NCBI GenBank assembly: GCA_032988165.1
Contig: JANTQF010000149.1
Coordinates: forward strand, 1-64,000
From: Emmonsiellopsis sp. PD_33
Lineage: Eukaryota; Ascomycota; Eurotiomycetes; Onygenales; Ajellomycetaceae
Reading direction: 5' to 3'
Length of the DNA stretch: 64,000 nucleotides
The notes beneath the pieces are model-generated. The model was not told where the DNA came from. It did not search any database and worked only from the letters and a program-made list of their open reading frames with translations. The translations under genes and the position numbers were made by a program. This document shows, piece by piece, positions 9,454 to 19,800 of this stretch. The stretch's first letter is position 1. The number at the start of each line of letters is the position of its first letter.

Positions 9454-9598
9454 TATTTACTGGCGGGATGAAATTCCCACACTCCCACCGTTATTCAAAG
9501 ACCTCCCGATATTTTGTCTCAGGGAATCTCACTTCAACGCCGACAAAGTAAAACAACACCACAATTACGAGACAGTCGGGGTCGAACCTGGAAGCTAG

Positions 9599-9945
9599 CT
9601 TCTCTCTGAACCCAATCCAGCCAACCCGGATAACGTTCCATTCGGCAGGCTCGGTTTCATTGCGACCCTAGATATGGGGCAACAAAGGAAGCATGTCATC
9701 GGAACAGCCGGTCATGTCATCGGTGACACAGGAAAGATAGCTGGCATCTGGTGGTATGATATATTCATATCAATATTATGTTTATGAAATCGCTCTAACA
9801 TCAGAACATTCGAGACAGGATGAGAAGATGGCGGCCCCTCTGCTGCAAATTATCAGGTACCCAGGGTTCCCTCCTTTTCCTCCCCCAGTGGGAACCCCAG
9901 AGCGCTAACAACTACCAACCAGTTTTGGACGCATTTGTGGAAGAC
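9599..9945 (+). other. Possible 3' exons of the split gene
   Basis: Directly after the TAG at 9596-9598 the same frame is open again and encodes NPANPDNVPFGRLGFIATLD followed by a Gly/Ile/His-rich segment (HVIGTAGHVIGDTGKIAG), then meets a plausible donor GTATGA near 9755. A candidate intron with a good branch and acceptor (gcgctaac, then accag) ends near 9921. After it one frame reads FGGNPLGGGPPARD. This looks like a decayed glycine-rich C-terminal tail of the upstream gene, or a separate small gene. It is weakly supported. Confidence 0.3.
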
Positions 9946-11339
9946 CTTTGGTGGGAATCCGCTGGGAGGCGGACCTCCTGCCCGCGATGAAAACTGCCTG
10001 CATACTCGATCTATCCCTTGACATTCCCGATAATTCTATCTCTTATACACTAGATGTCAAGTGCCATGAAATTGTCACCCCTTCTCGATGTGATGGGAAC
10101 GAGGCTCATGTTGAAAGGACTCCTTCAAGTTGTAATCCAAGTTCTCTTATGCACTGGTTGCCGGAGACCCTCCTGGTAGTGTGTACAAGCGTGGCGCCAG
10201 TACAGGACTTACTCGAGACTTTTTGACAAATATTAAGAAAGGGTTGGCACATCTCAGCTATTATTGGGGCGTAGTTTGGCTCGTTTGGCGTCTTGTACTT
10301 CATCAATTTCCCTTCCCCATCCACCTCAAACCAGACGAAACAGAATCATTTAGAATGTCTATTAAATGGACAGCCCGAGACGAATCGTTTTCTGGCCCAG
10401 GAGATCCAGGGAGGGAGTCTTGTATATACCGAGATTAATGATAAAATATCACTATGATGGCGACTTGAGCAGAGCCTACCTTCTTTATTAGTGGTTTACA
10501 GAAATCGAGTCTATTCTTGACCGTAAGGCGTATTTTTATGACCCAACTCAATGTCCATAAGGTATTGCAAGTTTCTAAAAAAAAAAAATTGAGCCACCTG
10601 TCCAGACAGGCTCACGCGACGTTAATGAATGGATGCGTCTGGCTCTAAGTAGCCTGGAGAACATCTATATAAATCGCTCCTCTTCAGTTTCGGTGCGATG
10701 GAAGTTCATGGCTTGGGCTTGGATCCGCCAAACACAACCCCCAGACGTCCTTGTCTTCTTGCAGGGGGCCAAGACCACCACATGGAAACAGCCCAGCATA
10801 TATCTTGATTGCAGAAATACTCCGTGGGACCGTAGCTACGAGATGAAGAAACTACGAGTATGTTGGGTTCGAAGATAACTGACCCCATAGGCCATCGCGC
10901 ACTATACTCTCTTTGGTCTAGTGTCCGAGCACGATTAGCCCGACCCGAGTTCGGTCCAGCGATCCCGAAACTCTAAATCCCGAAATATTGCAGCTCGAGA
11001 TTGGCCCGAACACCACCCCCCGCACGAAATATCACTGCCTTCGCGATTCAACCCTTTTTGGGGTTGTTGTGGCGCAAGTGTCAGGATTAACAACTCGAAT
11101 AACATATATCCTGTCTCCGAAACACATAAAAATAAAACAAGGACGCGCAATCGCAAGCTGGATTGCCCTCCTGGATGACTTTCGAGTGCTATTTTATCCT
11201 CCCGTTGATTTCGTTTGAAAAGGTATATAATGGCTCTTCTTCTCAAATTGTTAATACGTCTGGAAATCATCCGGATTCTTTCTTTACACAAACCCTATAA
11301 ACGGTTTCCTACACTTCCATACGCCTTTATCCTTCAACC
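9946..11339. other. Intergenic; no supported gene
   Basis: Several 60-118 codon frames occur on both strands, but none shows a family motif or clean exon structure. The right end is the leader of the RTA1-like gene. Confidence 0.4.
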
Positions 11340-12449
11340 ATGGCCGACGACGGTGAATTCCACGACTTCTACAAGTATACGCCATCAAAAGTTGCCGCCA
11401 TAATTTTCATCGCGCTATTCTTCTCAACAACAGCTCTGCACCTCTTTCAACTCGTCAGGAAACGGGTTTGGTTTTTCATCCCTATTGCGGTCGGGGGACT
11501 CTGTAAGTTCCTAGAAAGGAAATACAAATACCACCCCTTTCGGCTGGCTTCCGATGCTAATCCTAGTTTCTCCTCAGTTGAGATAGTGGGATACAGTGCG
11601 CGCATCATCTCGAGCACGCAAGCGCCGCTCTTCGAGGATACACCATATATTATCCAGAATCTATTTCTGCTGCTTGCCCCCGCCCTCCTTGCCGCGTCCA
11701 TTTATATGGAATTGCGCCGCATCATAGCGGTCTTGCACGGAGAGCAGCATTCCATCATCCGCCGGACGTGGATGACGAAGATATTTGTTACGGGTGATAT
11801 CTTGTCATTTGTCGTGCAGGGACTGGGTAAGTTCCTGCGTTCTCAGTTATCATTAGGACGGAGAAAAAAGTTAACAGTGTATCCTGAAACAGGCGGCGGG
11901 ATAATGGCCAGCGGAACCCCATCAAACCTATCCCTTGGCCAAAAGATAATAATTGTCGGTCTAGCCATCCAGCTCATCTTTTTTGGCGTTTTCATCATCG
12001 TCACCATAATCTTCCACCGTCGAATGCTCCGGTACCCAACAGCAGCATCGATATCGATCACTGTCTCCTGGCGGAAATATATTTACGTGCTGTACATAGT
12101 CTCCCTTCTAATCATGGCCCGCTCAATCTTCCGAGTTGCGGAGTATGTCCAGGGCACGGAGGGGGAGTTGCTGAGGCATGAGGTGTATCTTTATGCATTT
12201 GATGCGGCACTCATGTGGATACTCATGGTGGTTCTCAATGTGGTGCATCCCGGGGTGATTTCAGAGATGTTGAATAAAGAGGCGAGGGTGAAATCGGGAG
12301 AGGTAGAAATGCAGCCCGAGGAGTTGAATCTTACGGGAAATCATCCGCTGGAGTTGAGCGGTAGTCCGGAAGGTGTGCAGCGGCCACGGGTCTCTCTTGG
12401 AGAGACTATGTACGCACGGCATGCCATTGCGGTTCGTGGTCTGCATTAA
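11340..12449 (+). CDS. RTA1-like seven-helix membrane protein
   Basis: ATG at 11340 opens a protein of 322 residues after removal of two introns, 11503-11577 (75 bp) and 11827-11892 (66 bp), both with GTAAGT donors. Family hallmarks are seen: GGL-FEIVGY-type junction (GGL then VEIVGYSARI), the LAPALLAASIYMELRRII helix, GDILSFVVQGLGGGI spanning intron 2, GQKIIIVGLAIQLIFFGVFI, RSIFRVAEYVQG, and the helix before HPG. About seven hydrophobic segments are present. RTA1-family proteins are lipid-translocating or stress-resistance membrane proteins of the plasma membrane; the actual substrate is not evident. Both introns are multiples of three without stops, so unspliced transcripts would still be open. 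The C-terminal ~45 residues are hydrophilic. Confidence 0.9.
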   Translation: MADDGEFHDFYKYTPSKVAAIIFIALFFSTTALHLFQLVRKRVWFFIPIAVGGLCKFLERKYKYHPFRLASDANPSFSSVEIVGYSARIISSTQAPLFEDTPYIIQNLFLLLAPALLAASIYMELRRIIAVLHGEQHSIIRRTWMTKIFVTGDILSFVVQGLGKFLRSQLSLGRRKKLTVYPETGGGIMASGTPSNLSLGQKIIIVGLAIQLIFFGVFIIVTIIFHRRMLRYPTAASISITVSWRKYIYVLYIVSLLIMARSIFRVAEYVQGTEGELLRHEVYLYAFDAALMWILMVVLNVVHPGVISEMLNKEARVKSGEVEMQPEELNLTGNHPLELSGSPEGVQRPRVSLGETMYARHAIAVRGLH

Positions 12450-13053
12450 TATGCTTTGGTATGGGGAGGGGCCTAGGCGGGAAGCGGTTGCGGAGATTTC
12501 CTGATGGGGTTTTTGTTTTGCTAATGACTGTCTTTGATTTGAGTACGTTCAGGGTCATTGGATTCAAGTTTGTTCAAGGATTGTTTGGCTGAATGGACAA
12601 TTCCTATGCAATAGTAGTTAGCAGGTGGTCAGATAGGAATCATTAATGTAACTTAAGAGCTCTTTTTCTCCTGATCTTGCTCTCCCGCATCTATCCCACT
12701 GATGAAGGATTTGTGACATGTTGTTCTTTAGAGAAATTTCCCTAACATGAAAACCATTGATTTATGGAGGGATTATGACGCGTCTCTGATCTCTCCAGCC
12801 CAATGGCGTCAGCTAGCCAGGGGTGTCTAGCCCTATCAAGCGTGGGCCACGATATTGATGCGCGCTAACCTCGTATACAAGATGCAGCCCGATGTTGATA
12901 AAACCTCATCTCTTCATGTCACAAATAAATAAACTGGCAGAAAAGGTGCTCACGTCTCCCAAGAGCCCGTCAAACTTGCCGATTTCCTAACACCAGCAGT
13001 CTGCCGCAGCGTAATTAGTCAAATTATGCTATAAGCCGGTTTCTCGTCGTTGT
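12450..13053. other. Intergenic; terminator and promoter space
   Basis: No coding sequence is seen between the RTA1-like gene and the zinc-cluster regulator. Confidence 0.4.
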
Positions 13054-14396
13054 ATGCCATCCATCACTCAAAAGCAGATGCTGCCTAATCGCACGAGTTC
13101 ACAACAACACAGTTCCATTCCATATCAAATCCCGAAGAAATCTCGGAATGGCTGTCAGCAGTGCAAGAAGAGAAAGGTGAAGGTTGGTCTAGTCAATACT
13201 CTCTCTATACCAATATTTGCAGTGTATATATTGTGCCCCTTGGTCCATTCGTATGCTGAGGAGAACAGTGTGATGAACAAGCTCCTCGCTGCAGGAATTG
13301 TAGATATCGGAATGCACGATGCAGCTTCGAATCATATGGTGATGAGCTTGTCGTAGAGAACTCGTCGTCCGCTACTCCATTGATCCGGACATCAAAACGC
13401 GGCCCAGAACCGACATGCGTTCCCCGATTGCCGCAGCAGTTGAGTTGGGGAAAAGAGAATATAACCCTCAAGGACCTCGAACTAATGCACCATTATACCA
13501 CGACGACATACCTAGCCTTCGTCGATTATGAAGTATACAGACCCGTATGGCAGGTCGTCGTGCCTCAAGAGGCACAAACATACCGGTTCTTGATGCATCT
13601 GATCCTAGCCGTGTCCGCCCTCCATATCGACCATCTACAACCCCCAGCAAACCGACACGGGCTGGAATACAAAGAGCTAGCACAAAAGCACTATGACTCG
13701 GCAATTGCAACATTCACCTCCAGCGTAGCAGAAACGAACAGATCAAACGTCAGCGCCGTCTTCGCCTTCTCCCACATCACAATATTTTTCGCCTTTGGTT
13801 CCTCGAGATTCTCCCCGGACGACAAACCAATGGAGGACCCTATAGGCGACCTGCTCGAAGTCTTTGCCTTGCTTAGGTCGGCGATGAAGTCCCTGAGATC
13901 AGCATGGGAATCCATCGCAGCGAGCCCCATGGCAATTCTCCTCCAGCGCGGTCCCGAGATCAAAGATCGCCAATACCTACCATCCGACGTGTCAATGGCG
14001 CTCGAACTCGTTGAGCAACTATGCGAACAGCAATTGCACCTTCTCGTCCCTGACGGTGAAGTCGATGCTGAAGTTGTCCGAGTCTATCAAACCGCCATCC
14101 AGCAGCTGTGGGACTGTTTTGTCATGGCTGAAACAAAGAGGAAGGATTGGGGTATGGCGTTGCGGTTTCCCATTAATTTCTCGGATCGGTTTCTAGCATG
14201 TTTGACGCGGAGGGATCCCGCTGCTTTGGTGATTCTTGCGCATTATTGTGTGATTCTCCACCGGGCACCAGCGAGGTGGTGGACGGAGGGCTGGAGCGTC
14301 CAGGTTATTCGTGCGGTGTTCATGATGTTAGATCAGGATTGGAAGTATTCCATATCCTGGCCCATGGAGGCAGTTGGGCTTCATCAAGTTAGTTGA
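13054..14396 (+). CDS. Zn(II)2Cys6 transcription factor
   Basis: Exons are 13054-13182 and 13269-14396, joined over an 86-bp intron that splits the zinc cluster. Exon 1 ends RNGCQQCKKRKVK and exon 2 begins CDEQAPRCRNCRYRNARC, together giving the six-cysteine pattern CX2CX6CX5CX2CX6C. The product is 418 residues. The intron position inside the cluster and the following ~370-residue region (LMHLILAVSALH, WPMEAVGL) resemble the Upc2/Ecm22-like zinc-cluster group often annotated as sterol-regulatory-type, though the target is not shown. It would bind DNA in the nucleus as an activator or repressor. The adjacent RTA1-like gene on the same strand is a possible target, which is inference only. Confidence 0.85.
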
Positions 14397-14581
14397 AGAT
14401 TGGATTAGAAATAAATAGAATTTTGGAAGTATTTCAGTAACGATATGTTAAATAATTAGGTGGTTCGGAATTACACTGAAAATGCTGAAGTCTAACAGTG
14501 TTCTAAGTGTAAAACATATTATAATACTGCTTGGGCAATCCGCAACCCTACGGGGACCAAGCAGCAGCATTCTAAGAAAAA

Positions 14582-16064
14582 TTAACGCTTTACCAGTCGG
14601 GATATGTCATTGCCATTATGAGCTCCGAAGACTGCATCTTGGGTAGTGAAGCCATCAGGTCCGTATTCGCCCCTGCATATGGATCCCATATATTAGAATA
14701 AAACGGAGCTGTAAAAAGCTACCGGATAAAACTTACCATTCATCTTTCGCCACATTTTCAGGCCCAATCCATACTGGTATGGAATGAACACCTTTGTCTG
14801 GTGTAAACATGTAGGCGCCACCCATCTTGTCGAGTTCCTCGCGTTCTGTATGGAGAAGCATGTATAGGTATGGGAGATTCGTCTTTCTGAAACTAACCCA
14901 ATATCTGGGGACACCGATATCTGAAAGGTAGTAAACAATATGAGAAAATCCTCCATTGGCACTCCAAGGTTCCGGATGTGGTTTCCACATCTCATTGATT
15001 GAGGTCTGTGATAGCCATTTGGGGTCCATCACGGATTGCAGCGTCCCTAGGTTGCGGCTAATTTTAAGGAACCAACTGGATCGAAAATCCATGTAGTAGT
15101 CTTCTACATCCCAACTGTTGATTTGGAATTCGAACACCGTATCGCAATATGAACAGCTCCCCAACCGCCCAGATTTAGTTCGAGGGTCGCAGCGCGTCTT
15201 AACTTCGGGACTTCGGAATGTTAAATGGGGACAGATTTGGACACAGTCGCGGCAGCAAACGCCCGCGCGTCTCAGTGGAACCTGAAGCAGCAGGCTGGAA
15301 GGTTTGACAATAAGGTATTGATTCAGGTACATGTGTCCGTCTTCTAAAGTAAAAAGGGCGTAATTAGGCCATGTACATGACGTCGGACAGCCCTTGACCG
15401 CGCCATATGATTGCCGTTGTTGGAGATCGTACATCATGTTTCGCACGTCACAGAAGGATAGTGAACGGCACTCGCAAACATTAAGCACAGGCTTGTGCAT
15501 CAGACACGCTCGACGGCCAGGTTCCTTTTTCCGATCCATAGGAAGAAGGTTTGACATATCAGTGTCTTTGCAAACCGTGCAATGCAGACGTCCCAATGCA
15601 ATCTCGTCCCGTTCAAACAGTTCACAAAACTCGAGACCATCTTTTTGATCGGATAAATCTGAAATTTGCAGGTCGGTATAGCACAGCTTCCTGCAAGAAA
15701 TCCTTAGTGAGTGCTGTGCTGCCGGTGAGAGATTCTTCACCACCATGTCTAGAATTTCCCGCGGGAGTCTATGCAGGTAGGATTCCCTATCATTCCTAGT
15801 CTCTATAGGAGTTTTCGAGAGATTAGGACACTGCACTAAGCCCAGCTGATGGTGCCGTGGGGGAGGGTGGTCCAGTTGAACTGATGTTTGTATATAGTAT
15901 TCACACGATGAAGATGAAGAGGGCTGTACTTGGTTTGCTGGAGGAGTGTAGTAGGGTGTCTGATGTTGAGTCGTCTTCGACCGTGTCTTGAATTTGGCCC
16001 GTATCTTGCGGATGGATGAAGAGGCCAACAATCTCGTCTTGCGAATCAGATTGCGAAAAGCCAT
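14582..16064 (-). CDS. F-box-like protein of unknown target
   Basis: Exon 1 runs 16064-14737 and exon 2 14672-14582, with a 64-bp intron (GTAAGT donor). The second exon adds GEYGPDGFTTQDAVFGAHNG and a short tail, giving 472 residues. An F-box-like motif is at about residues 97-135 (HRLPREILDMVVKNLSPAAQ, then SLRISCRKLC). Downstream are several Cys/His pairs (CTVCKD; CRDCVQICPH; CSYCDTVF) that may bind zinc. The N-terminus is basic and serine-rich. F-box proteins recruit substrates to SCF ubiquitin ligases; no partner can be inferred here. The start at 16064 follows from MAFRNLIRK at the first ATG of the open frame. Confidence 0.7.
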
Positions 16065-16881
16065 GGTTACTCCGGCACCTGGCCAATGGGCTGGTTCGGG
16101 ATGTTTTTGTTGGAAGAATTATCAAAAGATTTGCCTTGAAGAGCAGTGGTAGCATGCAGCCACTCGAAGGGGATATAGCTTAGAGTAACAGGAAATGTCT
16201 CCATCGCGGGAGTTTTAAAAGACTCGGGGGCTGCACTCCCCGCTGCTGGGTAGAAGTTTAATTAGCCTGCGTCGGGGATGACGGAGACGGGAAGTCAATG
16301 ACGAAAGGGAATCAAAACAGACATGCTCACTCTCGTGGCACACCATGATCCATGGTTCGGGTCAAAGTTTAAAAAAGGTTAATTTCACACAGTGAATGAA
16401 GGATAGTAAAAAAGCAAAATGGAGGCAAGTCTCCTATGGATAGAGATACAGGCCAAGATTTAATGCAAAATATGCGTCGTCATGTATGGACCAAACCAAT
16501 GCACTGGAGGTAAAAGATGGGCGATAGAAAGGAGTGCACTATTTAACAAGCGCTGCTGAATGAAGAAACAAAACCGCGCCTCAATGTAACGAATGCTGTT
16601 GATCAAAAATAGGAAAGACAGACAGAAAAAGAATAAAGAGGAACAAAACCAATACCATCGTCCCATGCCATAATAGAAATACGTCATGTCATGTCTCATG
16701 TCATGTCATGCCATATCGCATCAAGTCATGATATACACATGCACCCACCCACTTGTATGTACGCTTATTTCAATCCATATTATGGTCAAATCAACATCCC
16801 CCCAGCCTCTGCAACTCGACGTAAAAGAACCAGGCAATAGACATCCAGCGGCGAGGAAGAATATCTTATCGCAAACACTCT
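16065..16881. other. Intergenic, with TCATG pentamer repeats
   Basis: No gene is seen. A short array of TCATG-type repeats lies near 16683-16712. The left part is the promoter of the F-box-like gene and the right part the 3' region of xrn1. Confidence 0.5.
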
Positions 16882-16884
16882 TTC

Positions 16885-19800
16885 TTAGACAGGGGTTGTT
16901 CCTCTTCCACGATTGATTCCTCTCCCTCCTCCCCTTCCGAACCCACCCCTGCCCCTCCCGCGACCTCCTCCACGGCCCAAAGATGACGGCGGAGGCACGT
17001 TGTTATAGGGCTGGGGCCGGAAATTGGGATTATGCTGCACCACACCTGCCTCAGGGTCTGATCTCTCAACAGACACGTAACCAGCGCGAGTCGCGGGCCC
17101 GGGAGCCCCGCGGGTTGCTCCGCGGCCACGAGGGTTAAACCCATTTTGGTTGTTGTAATTTGCACGACCACCGCGTCCACGGGTGTCGTTGGGGGGTTGA
17201 GCCGGACTATTCGTATGGTGAGTCCGGATGGGCAATGCTTGTTCCAGTTGGCCACGACCACGGCCCCGGAATCCTCCATTACCCCTAGGTCCAGGAGACT
17301 GTCCGGCGACAGCTCCACGGAAACTACCTCTCAGAGGGGGAGGGGCGTTTGCTTCTCTCAGCTGGCCCTGTCCACCTGGTCCAAGAGGAGCTCCATATCC
17401 TGGGACGGTGAGAGGTTGCTTTTGCTGTTGTTGCTGGGTTTTGCTTTGCTCACTAGCAGCACGTGTCGCTGCAAGGAGCTGCTTGTTGGTCAAATTAAGA
17501 ACACACGACGCAGGGACGGTTGATCCACGGAATGGAGAACATCTATCCCCCAGCGTGGTGCCGCTCATGAAGGAGACATCAAACACAATGTCGAGAAGTA
17601 AAGTTCTCGACGTGCGCGTGAGGCCAACGACGGTTCCCCTGGTAGCGATGGGTACTTTCCCAGACTCCTGCGCATAGACAACCCGATCTCCGAGGGTAAA
17701 GATTTGGTTTCCAAGCCGATGTTCTGCATCAGACGGTTTCAATAAAGCGTTACGCGGGACGCCTCTCATCTTCTTCGGTTCGGGGGCCGGACGGTGCTTA
17801 GAAATTTCATCCGAAGTTTGTTCGATCGTCTTCACAAGATCTGAGTCAAGCTGCTCAGCTTCTAATGGGACGCGTTCAAAATTTTTGGCTTCGATCGACT
17901 TCAACCACGCCTGGATCTCCTTTATTTTGGCCGTAGCGGTTTCAGCTGGGTAGAAATCGGTGGCTTGAAAGCCGTCGCCTTGGGGCTTTCGTTGGATTCC
18001 TGCAATGAAATCAGGGAACTTGATCATATAATCATGAAGCAATTCGATGGTTTTTTCGCTGAATTCCCATCCGGTGGGTCCACGACGGGAATATCCAAGC
18101 ACTTTCTGCTTTTTAGCCTCAAATTTAAGATTGAGGCCAAGGTTGACTCGCTGCCCATCCACAATTACGGTAAATGAAGACGTAATCTTAGCCAAAACGA
18201 GAGGATTCAATCTCAGGTTGCGCGCAATTGCGAAGGATGGTGTGTAAGGGGAAAGCCTCTCGGCGGCTCGAGTGAGCTCTCGACCGAATTCGGGCTCCTT
18301 CCCTTTCACGACAGAGATAAGGCCACTCAATTTGCCGTCTTCGTGTCCAGTAATATGGACGGGGGCACCGTAATTGTACTCGCCCAGGAAGAAAGCTCTG
18401 GAACCCTCGGGGAATTCCTCTTCAACTGGTAGGGCCTCTCGCTCAATGAAACGGTCGTCTTCACAGATGACGCGATCAACAATCAGTTGCAAAGCGTAGT
18501 CCGTTTCAAGGCCGGGAATATCGGCGAATTCTTTGATGGTAGCGCCCTGGTCCGTCTTAACCAACCCTTTCAACATCTGTACGTGAACAATCGACTCCAC
18601 TTGGCCGACAATCATGCCGAGTCTTTTGCTGTAATACGACTCGATTTGATTCGCTTTCCGCTTCCACTGACTTATCTGGCCCGCATTGTGCGGGATAGAG
18701 ACGACGTGCTGCTCCCCATCGACATACATATAGTCGAAAAGCTCGTCCGATACACGAACGACTTTGGCTTCTTGAAGGAATGGATAGCCAACATGAACCC
18801 TCTGATCTAGCTTCTGCTTTGCTAATTCGACACTAGAGCGGTTCTCTGGCTCAGTCAGAGTGACAACCATACTTTCATTGCGACTCTCCTGTTGAAACAC
18901 GGATACCCCATGGAAGCCGAGTTGACCATAATGCGGCAAAGTTTTCAAGCTAGGGAATCCAGCAAGGGCGCCAGACCCAAGTTTGACGCCTTCCACAAGG
19001 CCAACGAAAGGTTCCAAACCGTCCATTATTGGGAGGTCAAAGACGTTCTCGATGCAGTGGCATCGGCCAATGTCAGGAAACACTCCAGGGAGAGATGACG
19101 GGTAGGTGTATTCGATATCTGGAGAATAGGTGAATTTGAGAGAAACGCCAAATTCGTTCCTCGCCTTTTCGTCTGGAGAGAGGAGGTGTTCCTTGGTCGC
19201 CATCGCCGACAGCAGGCGTTTCTCTTCAATGAATGGAATCTTAACAACAGCTTCCCACTCCATCTTTTTGCCGTTCATATCGAGTTCGAAATCGCGGGGG
19301 TAAAAGTCGATAATTGGGGATTCAGGTGAAGTCATCAACTCGTGGAAGGGTGTAGGTACAATTTTTTTGCTACGGTCCGGCAACACACCCATCAATTGCT
19401 CGAAGGGATGGAAAGGTTGTCCCAGTTGGAAATTCATATCAGCTTTCAAGCCAAGCTTGACATCCGAAATCATTGGCGAATAATGATACTGATAGAACCA
19501 AGGCCAGGAGGCGACACCCCGGTAATAATAGTAAAGCACCCATTGAAGACCTTGAACATAGTTCTCAGTCAACTTGCGCATTTCTTCCTCGTTTTCCAAA
19601 CCCCAGCCGAATTTTGACTTGTAGTATTCGTTCTTCCATTGCTGGAACTTAAGTTCATACTTCTTCTCAGCTGCTTGCTGGGCTTCCTCTGCGGAAGTTT
19701 CCTTCACCTTTGCGTTATCGTATCTCTTTATCACACGAAGGAGAGCGATCTGGCCCTCCTCCTCGGCATCCTCATCCTCATCGTCGCCACTCGTTGCCGG

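Larger units (their letters stand above)
5475..9598 (+). pseudogene. Unrecognised small gene split by a transposon
   Basis: The gene starts at ATG 5475 (MAALPNTQ). It has a Ser/Thr/Pro-rich start, an arginine patch (RLRRRR), then a compact mostly helical charged region (about residues 50-118: LDVVQKLKFSDAELRL, EAAQVLWEAVEKHI) recalling small adaptor-like helical domains; I cannot name the family. A likely intron runs 5840-5900 (GTCAGT donor, CTGAC branch, TTTAG acceptor). Exon 2 (5901-5941) is broken by the transposon at a TA. If the element and one TA copy are ignored, the same frame resumes at 9456 and stays open to a TAG at 9596-9598, for about 182 codons in all. The disrupted copy instead reads into the inverted repeat and stops within about 11 codons, or at 5877 if unspliced. 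More exon-like sequence follows the TAG. Confidence 0.65.

Noticed and set aside
9560..9600. tRNA-like T-arm (GGGGTCGAACCTGG)
   Set aside because: No acceptor stem, D-arm or anticodon arm could be paired around it; the stretch is better read as coding.
10181..10438. 85-codon frame with a hydrophobic segment
   Set aside because: It overlaps another equally long frame, has no homology I recognise and no promoter or splice context.
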